Shown: positions 59,286 through 64,000 of the stretch, one piece after another
How positions within the stretch are numbered: position 1 is the stretch's first letter
Layout: the number at the start of each line of letters is the position of its first letter
Assembly: GCF_046237605.1 (NCBI RefSeq)
Contig: NZ_CP143542.1
Coordinates: forward strand, 3,100,001 to 3,164,000
DNA length: 64,000 nucleotides
Direction: 5' to 3'
Source: Paraperibacillus marinus
GTDB taxonomy: Bacteria; Bacillota; Bacilli; Bacillales; DSM-1321
Program-made: the position numbers and the translations under genes
Notes under the pieces: model-generated
What the model was told of the DNA's origin: nothing
Database searches by the model: none
Seen by the model: only the letters and a program-made list of their open reading frames with translations

Positions 59286-60131
59286 TTATTGCAGTCTGAT
59301 GGCTGATGAATTGATGGCATTCGAAAGTGTAGATTTTATCGATATCTTATCAAATGAAAGACCCAGCTGGACTGCTGTCTGAGCTATTTCCGGACGCAGT
59401 CCGGAGAGTGTAGTCTTAACACCGATCAAACTCAGCGCTTCAATCAGCTGGAACAGCTGATGGGCCACCATCGTATCGACCATTACAACACCCGACAAAT
59501 CGAGCAGCAGGTTATTGACCCCAAGGCGGGAACAGTGCTCAAGAGTATTTTCAAGGATGAATTTCGCGCGGACCGTATCTATATCACCGACGAGCGGCAA
59601 GAGTGCCACCTCCCGGTTCAGGCTGATGACAGGCGAACTTAGTTCCATGATCAATTCCTGCTGACCCTGCAGCCTTTTCTGGGAATGATAATAATTTTCC
59701 TGTGTGAACCAAACGAGGATCTTGCTGAAAGCATTGATCAGTATCCGGTACCAGGCATGGAAGTCCTTCCGGGTATATATGCTTTCGTTTTTTTCCATAA
59801 ATTCATCAATCAAATCCAGGTACTGTTCCTCAGTCCTGAAAAATTCTCTCAGGATATAGTGAACCGGTGTACTCAGATGTTCTTTATCCTGGGCAATCTT
59901 CAGAATCCATGTTTCCAGCTGGTTAATAAAGACTGATTCTTCGAGGATAAATATTTTGCAGAAATTAAGGTGAAATTCATAGTTTTGCTTTTTGACTCCT
60001 TCGATGATTTTTGGATCCTTAGAAGAATAGACGCCTTTTGGATCGGTTTTATCCAGGCTTTCATACCATTGTTCTGTCAGCTTCCATGTATTATCCAGCA
60101 TAAAATTGTATAATTCTTTGTTTCGATGCAT
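59286..60131 (-). CDS. RsbR-family stressosome co-antagonist (STAS domain)
   Basis: A 281-residue protein: variable N-terminal sensor of helical RsbRD type (about 1-155) and a C-terminal STAS domain (165-281) with LDLSGVVMVDTMVAHQLFQ and LRPEIAQTAVQLG. In RsbRA the two phosphorylated threonines lie in DITG and RPEIAQT; here the first is Ser and the second is kept. AGGAGAGG precedes ATG 60131. It should sit in a stressosome with RsbS and RsbT upstream of sigma-B. Confidence 0.88.
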   Translation of the reverse strand: MHRNKELYNFMLDNTWKLTEQWYESLDKTDPKGVYSSKDPKIIEGVKKQNYEFHLNFCKIFILEESVFINQLETWILKIAQDKEHLSTPVHYILREFFRTEEQYLDLIDEFMEKNESIYTRKDFHAWYRILINAFSKILVWFTQENYYHSQKRLQGQQELIMELSSPVISLNREVALLPLVGDIDTVRAKFILENTLEHCSRLGVNNLLLDLSGVVMVDTMVAHQLFQLIEALSLIGVKTTLSGLRPEIAQTAVQLGLSFDKISIKSTLSNAINSSAIRLQ

Positions 60132-60261
60132 CAGTGCCTCTCCTAACATATGCATATGTAAATCTACATTGCTCTACTGTCAGTTTAACGCATTTATAAG
60201 AGCATGTCGATTTTAGGTCCGCTAAAGTCACCGCCGCCAGGGTAAAGTGCAGCAAAATAAA

Positions 60262-60298
60262 AGGGACCCTCCTGCTTTTCGCAGAAAGGTCCCCGGGA
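60262..60298 (-). terminator. yebC terminator
   Basis: GGGACC and GGTCCC arms with inner CTGC/GCAG pairing, then TTTTATTTTG on the minus strand. Confidence 0.8.
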
Positions 60299-60300
60299 AA

Positions 60301-61020
60301 TCATTCCCCTAAATCTACATTGTGGTAAACCTGCTGTACATCCTCAAGATCCATCAGGGCATCCACCATCTTTTCAAACAGTGCCTGTGCATCCTCGGGA
60401 AGTGTAATATCATTTTGTGCAAGCATGGTCTGCTCTGCAACGGTGAAGTCTGTTACACCTGCCGACCGGAATGCCTCCTGTACGGCATGAAGCTGATCGG
60501 GTTCTGCATAGACGATGATCTGCTCTTCTTCTTCCAGGATATCCCTGACATCCAGGTCAGCTTCCATAAGCAGTTCCAGGACTTCCTCTGAATTCTTCCC
60601 TTCAACCCCTATCACTGCCACAGCATCGAACATATAAGAAACCGAACCGCTGACGCCCATATTGCCGCCATTCTTGCCGAAGGCTGCCCTTACATCTGAC
60701 GCTGTCCTGTTCACATTATTAGTAAGCGCATCTACAATGACCATGGAGCCGCTCGGTCCAAAGCCTTCATAACGGAGTTCATCATAATTTTCCTCCGAGC
60801 CGCCTTTTGCTTTTTCTATTGCCCTGTCAATAATTGTCTTAGGTACGCTGTATGTCTTAGCGCGCTCCAGTACCATTCTGAGTGCCTGGTTTGACTCAGG
60901 ATTTGGCTCTCCCTGCTTAGCCGCCACATATATCTCGCGTCCAAACTTTGCATATATTCTGCTTGTATTGGCATCCTTTGATGCTTTCTTTTCTTTTATA
61001 TTATTCCACTTGCGGCCCAT
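60301..61020 (-). CDS. yebC: YebC/PmpR family transcription/translation regulator
   Basis: A 239-residue protein of the TACO1/YebC family. MGRKWNNIKEKKASKDANTS and EGFGPSGSMVIVDALTNNVNRTASDVR are the invariant blocks. The family includes proteins that ease translation of proline stretches and others called regulators; B. subtilis has two paralogs (YrbC, YeeN), and MGRKWNNIKEKKA fits the YeeN type. AGAGAGTG precedes the ATG. Monocistronic. Confidence 0.92.
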   Translation of the reverse strand: MGRKWNNIKEKKASKDANTSRIYAKFGREIYVAAKQGEPNPESNQALRMVLERAKTYSVPKTIIDRAIEKAKGGSEENYDELRYEGFGPSGSMVIVDALTNNVNRTASDVRAAFGKNGGNMGVSGSVSYMFDAVAVIGVEGKNSEEVLELLMEADLDVRDILEEEEQIIVYAEPDQLHAVQEAFRSAGVTDFTVAEQTMLAQNDITLPEDAQALFEKMVDALMDLEDVQQVYHNVDLGE

Positions 61021-61135
61021 ATGGTTTCACTCTCTTTCATTACTTGTTGCTGTATTGGATAATAACAGCACTTTATTTCCATTATACCTCATTTTAAGAT
61101 CCTATTCTAAATAAAAAGCCCCTTCCCCGCCGCAT

Positions 61136-61299
61136 ACATGAGTTTTCCACTCCCCCAAATTATGGAAAGGATCCAGATTGAGCAGGAACAAACACAATAT
61201 GGCGGTGGAGCGGAGAAAGGAAGTATGATAGGAAGATAACTTATGTTCACACATTCAAAAATCCGCGTGCTTAAAGCTTCGCCTTTTTTCCACAGAAAA
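61136..61299 (+). repeat. Dispersed repeat family C, copy C4
   Basis: CATGAGTTTTCCACTC, GAGCAGGAACAAACACAATA, GGCGGTGGAGCGGAGAAAGG, GATAACTTATGTTCACAC and AAGCTTCGCC match C3 and C2 in order; the middle core is less conserved. No gene is seen in 61021-61424. Confidence 0.75.
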
Positions 61300-61430
61300 A
61301 GGATGACGGCCGGTTTGCCCCGGCTTATAGTTATTATAACAGCTGTTAATGTCTGAATATTCCGTGCGATCCTTCCGGTTCAGGCAGGAATACATGAGAC
61401 AAATATAATAGAAGACAGGGGAAAATGTTT

Positions 61431-63071
61431 ATGAAGTATAATGCGATCATTGTTGGTGCCGGGCTTGCCGGCCTGACCGCCGCCGCTGAACTGGCTGATG
61501 CGGGCAAAAGTGTTCTGCTGGTTGATCAGGAACCGGAAGCCTCCCTTGGCGGCCAGGCTTGGTGGTCATTCGGGGGACTTTTCCTGGTGAATTCACCGGA
61601 ACAGAGAAGGATGGGGATAAAAGACTCCTGCGAGCTTGCATTGCAGGACTGGATGGGTTCTGCCGGTTTTGACCGGGAAGATGAAGATCAATGGGGAAAA
61701 AAGTGGGCTGAAGCTTATGTTGAATTTGCTGCCGGCGAAAAACGGCAATGGCTGTATAAGCAGGGCGTCCGTTTTTTCCCTGTAGTGGGCTGGGCGGAAC
61801 GGGGCGGCTATACAGCGGAAGGCCACGGCAATTCCGTCCCCCGCTTCCATATTGTCTGGGGGACCGGGCCAGGAATCGTGAAACCCTTTGAACTCAGAGT
61901 CCGGAATGGAATAAGAGCCGGCCATACCTTCTATCTGCCCCGCCACCAGGTGGATGAAATTCTTATGGAAAACGGTGCCGCCGTGGGTATAAGGGGAACT
62001 ATCCTTGTAGAGAGTGATGCAGAACGCGGAGTCGAAAGCTCGCGTGAAGCGGCAGGCTTCTTTGAATATTTTGGGGAAGCGGTCATCATCACCAGCGGAG
62101 GCATCGGCGGGAATCATGAACTAATCAGGAAAAATTGGCCGGAAAGGCTTGGATCCCCTCCTAAGACGATGATATCAGGTGTGCCTAAGCATGTGGACGG
62201 AAGAATGCTCGAAATAACCGAACGTGCAGGCGGCAGAATCGTCAATAAGGACCGGATGTGGCATTATACAGAAGGCATACAGAATTGGAACCCCGTCTGG
62301 CCGAACCACGGCATCCGGATTCTGCCCGGCCCTTCCTCCATCTGGCTGGATGCAGAAGGAAAACGGTTCCCAGCCCCTAACTTCCCTGGCTTTGATACAC
62401 TTGGTACGCTTGCGGCCATTCAATCCACTTCTTATGATTATTCCTGGTTCATCCTGACCCAGAAAATAATCGAAAAAGAGTTTGCCCTGTCCGGCTCTGA
62501 ACAAAATCCCGACTTGACGGGCAAGAGCATAAAGAAGGTACTCTCCCGTGTTCTCCCAGGGCCTGCTGCACCTGTTAAAGCCTTTATGGATAAAGGGGAA
62601 GACTTTGTCATTGCCTTCTCCCTTGCAGAACTGGTGGCCGGGATGAACAAACTGGCCGGAAACTCACTTCTTGTTGAAGAGGAAATAGAAAGACAACTCC
62701 TCGCCCGCGACCGGGAAATGGACAATTCCTTCTCGAAGGATCTTCAAATCACAGCACTCCGGGGTGCACGGAACTATCTGGGAGACAGGCTCATACGCGT
62801 CGCAGCTCCCCATAAGATTCTTGATCCCGCCATGGGTCCCTTGATTGCTGTGCGCCTCCGCATAGTCAGCAGAAAGACTTTGGGAGGACTTCAAACCGAC
62901 TTGTCCGGACGTGTCCTGGATGCATTCGGCGATGCCATCCCCGGTCTATATGCAGCCGGGGAGGCTGCGGGGTTTGGAGGCGGGGGCATCCATGGGTACC
63001 GGTCCCTGGAAGGCACTTTCCTTGGCGGGTGTTTATTCAGCGGCAGACAGGCCGCCCGATCGCTGCTTTAG
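61431..63071 (+). CDS. FAD-binding dehydrogenase (KstD/fumarate-reductase-like)
   Basis: A flavoprotein of about 546 residues. The N-terminal GXGXXG motif is in AIIVGAGLAGLTAAAEL; the C-terminal FAD-closing block is GLYAAGEAAGFGGGGIHGYRSLEG. Relatives include 3-ketosteroid dehydrogenases and flavin reductases annotated only as FAD-binding dehydrogenase; substrate unknown. ATG 61431 has a better distance from AGGGG than ATG 61425. Single gene, 84 bp before the sirtuin, perhaps co-transcribed. Confidence 0.88.
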   Translation: MKYNAIIVGAGLAGLTAAAELADAGKSVLLVDQEPEASLGGQAWWSFGGLFLVNSPEQRRMGIKDSCELALQDWMGSAGFDREDEDQWGKKWAEAYVEFAAGEKRQWLYKQGVRFFPVVGWAERGGYTAEGHGNSVPRFHIVWGTGPGIVKPFELRVRNGIRAGHTFYLPRHQVDEILMENGAAVGIRGTILVESDAERGVESSREAAGFFEYFGEAVIITSGGIGGNHELIRKNWPERLGSPPKTMISGVPKHVDGRMLEITERAGGRIVNKDRMWHYTEGIQNWNPVWPNHGIRILPGPSSIWLDAEGKRFPAPNFPGFDTLGTLAAIQSTSYDYSWFILTQKIIEKEFALSGSEQNPDLTGKSIKKVLSRVLPGPAAPVKAFMDKGEDFVIAFSLAELVAGMNKLAGNSLLVEEEIERQLLARDREMDNSFSKDLQITALRGARNYLGDRLIRVAAPHKILDPAMGPLIAVRLRIVSRKTLGGLQTDLSGRVLDAFGDAIPGLYAAGEAAGFGGGGIHGYRSLEGTFLGGCLFSGRQAARSLL

Positions 63072-63155
63072 CATGGCTCGGCAGACCCGCCTTATTGCAG
63101 CGGGCCCTTCCCTGCCTTATAATGCAAGATATTACGACCATAAGAGGGGCTGACC

Positions 63156-63884
63156 ATGAATGATATTGAAAAATTAACGGAGTTGATCCGACAGGCAGAA
63201 AGCATCACTTTCCTGACCGGTGCAGGCATCAGTACAGAATCAAATCTGCCTGATTTTCGCAGCACGAAAGGACTATGGACGAATAATCAAAGCTTTGAAA
63301 GCCTGATTTCCCGCACATACTATAAAAACAATCCAGCCGGGTTTTGGAAAATCTATAAAGAGATTTTCGCCATGAAGCTTCTTGATTCGTATGAACCGAA
63401 CCGGGGGCACGACTTTATTACCTTCCTTCAGGAAATGGGCAAAAATACGGTGGTTATCACTCAGAATATCGACGGCCTCCATGAGAAATCAGGTACAAGC
63501 AGGATACGCGAGGTGCATGGCACCTTGAAGACTGCCTCCTGTCCCTCTTGCAGCGCAAAATATGATTTAGATTATATCAATGAACTGGCGGTTCCCCTCT
63601 GCTCCATCTGCGGGACAATATTGAAGCCGGACGTCGTTTTATTCGGAGACCCCATCCACCATTGGGATCTGGCGGCCGAGGCGGCTGAGACTGCCGATTT
63701 ATTCATTGTCATGGGATCATCACTTGAGGTTGGCCCGGTTAATTTCCTTCCCGCCATCGCCCACACAGCAGGAATCCCCATGGCCATCATCAACAGGGAA
63801 AGAACACAATCCGATGATTTATTTGATATCAGAATCCACGCCGGAATTGGAGACACAGTACAACAAATCAGAGAAGCCCTGTGA
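63156..63884 (+). CDS. NAD-dependent protein deacylase (sirtuin)
   Basis: A 242-residue SIR2 deacylase. GAGISTESNLPDFRS binds NAD, TQNIDGLHEKSG follows, the catalytic His is in REVHGTL and zinc is held by CPSC and CSIC. It removes acetyl groups from lysines such as those of acetyl-CoA synthetase; the closest known Bacillus protein is SrtN. Complete. The ATG follows GAGGGGCTGACC. Confidence 0.93.
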   Translation: MNDIEKLTELIRQAESITFLTGAGISTESNLPDFRSTKGLWTNNQSFESLISRTYYKNNPAGFWKIYKEIFAMKLLDSYEPNRGHDFITFLQEMGKNTVVITQNIDGLHEKSGTSRIREVHGTLKTASCPSCSAKYDLDYINELAVPLCSICGTILKPDVVLFGDPIHHWDLAAEAAETADLFIVMGSSLEVGPVNFLPAIAHTAGIPMAIINRERTQSDDLFDIRIHAGIGDTVQQIREAL

Positions 63885-63901
63885 TAACAGGCTTCTTTTT
63901 T
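63869..63901 (+). terminator. Sirtuin gene terminator
   Basis: GAAGCC and GGCTTC pair through CTG/CAG, followed by TTTTTTT; the upstream arm covers the last codons. Confidence 0.8.
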
Positions 63902-63930
63902 TGATCGGGCCTTCCCTCTATTAACTGTTA

Positions 63931-63989
63931 TTGATTTCCTCCTATGATATTCTTATCATCATTAATAAATTTTACCATTCCATAGGAGG
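63931..63989 (+). promoter_or_regulatory. Promoter and inverted repeat before the last gene
   Basis: TTGATT (63931-63936), 17-bp spacer, TATCAT (63954-63959). CCTCCTATG (63938-63946) in the spacer and CATAGGAGG (63981-63989) at the ribosome binding site are perfectly complementary. Confidence 0.55.
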
Positions 63990-63994
63990 TCATT

Positions 63995-64000
63995 ATGTTT
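63995..64000 (+). CDS. Start of a further gene (cut by window end)
   Basis: ATG TTT at the extreme end, with AGGAGGT at 63984-63990 and a promoter-like sequence upstream. Nothing can be said about the product. Confidence 0.55.

Noticed and set aside
16158..61299. Family C as an insertion sequence
   Set aside because: No transposase frame, no clear terminal inverted repeats of IS type, and no obvious target duplication; treated as a non-coding repeat.

Overview
The window looks like a chromosomal segment of an endospore-forming member of the Bacillaceae (Bacillus, Cytobacillus or Mesobacillus-like). Pointers are the moderate GC content, strong AGGAGG-type ribosome binding sites, spore genes (alpha/beta SASP, a gerA-type operon, GPR-site-like small proteins), SigI/RsgI, a Rok homolog, a dpp-ykf operon in the same order as in Bacillus subtilis, and Gram-positive riboregulators (T-box, yybP-ykoY element). 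No rRNA, tRNA, CRISPR array, prophage or intact insertion sequence was seen. Species cannot be fixed from the sequence alone.

Region by region. 1-8150 (minus) is a teichuronic-acid type cluster in B. subtilis order tuaA-B-C-D-[epimerase]-E-F-G, cut by the window start; an extra NAD-dependent sugar epimerase sits between tuaD and tuaE. 8400-8740 holds two tiny probable forespore proteins. 8917-11660 is a glycolate-oxidase type glcD-glcF pair, followed by a SASP gene, then rsgI/sigI on the opposite strand with a 38-codon ORF behind a sigma-I-like promoter. 14.7-19.3 kb carries an amino-acid permease with a cre-like site, a small protein kinase-like gene, a TerC-family gene behind a manganese-type riboswitch, and an extended SDR. 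19.3-19.8 kb is a patchwork of dispersed repeats. 19.8-26.5 kb: an NhaC-family transporter behind a T-box whose specifier reads as tyrosine, prfC, azoR with an MhqR-like operator, a secreted protein, a cold-shock protein and an MFS protein. 26.6-31.1 kb: a gerA-B-C germinant receptor operon, then a YvrJ/DUF2922/DUF1659 cluster.

31.4-44.8 kb is a housekeeping and stress mixture: glycerophosphodiesterase, GNAT and YdcF proteins, a stand-alone MurE paralog with altered signature motifs, a C26 amidotransferase, a sigma-B-like stress gene, a CwlK-type peptidase, a GDSL esterase, an M24 peptidase and a large exported phosphodiester-glycosidase. 44.9-55.3 kb is a ten-gene operon dppA-B-C-D-E-ykfA-B-C-D plus a class A beta-lactamase-fold hydrolase: dipeptide/muropeptide uptake followed by cytoplasmic trimming and epimerisation, i.e. 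cell-wall peptide recycling. 55.4-57.1 kb holds a full-length Rok homolog next to a second gene encoding only the Rok-like N-terminal coiled region. The rest contains an NlpC/P60 wall hydrolase with WalR-like repeats upstream, small stress-type proteins, an RsbR paralog, YebC, a flavin dehydrogenase and a sirtuin.

Three dispersed repeat families punctuate the intergenic DNA (family A: at least four copies; family B: 66-bp tandem units plus a distant inverted copy; family C: four copies of about 120-170 bp that can pair end to end). The most novel-looking items are the Rok/Rok-N pair, the sigma-I-like promoter with its repeat-containing small peptide, family C, the tyrosine T-box on an antiporter-family gene, and the MurE paralog. 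Coordinates include stop codons. Start sites were chosen from visible ribosome binding sites and family alignment from memory; no database search was possible.
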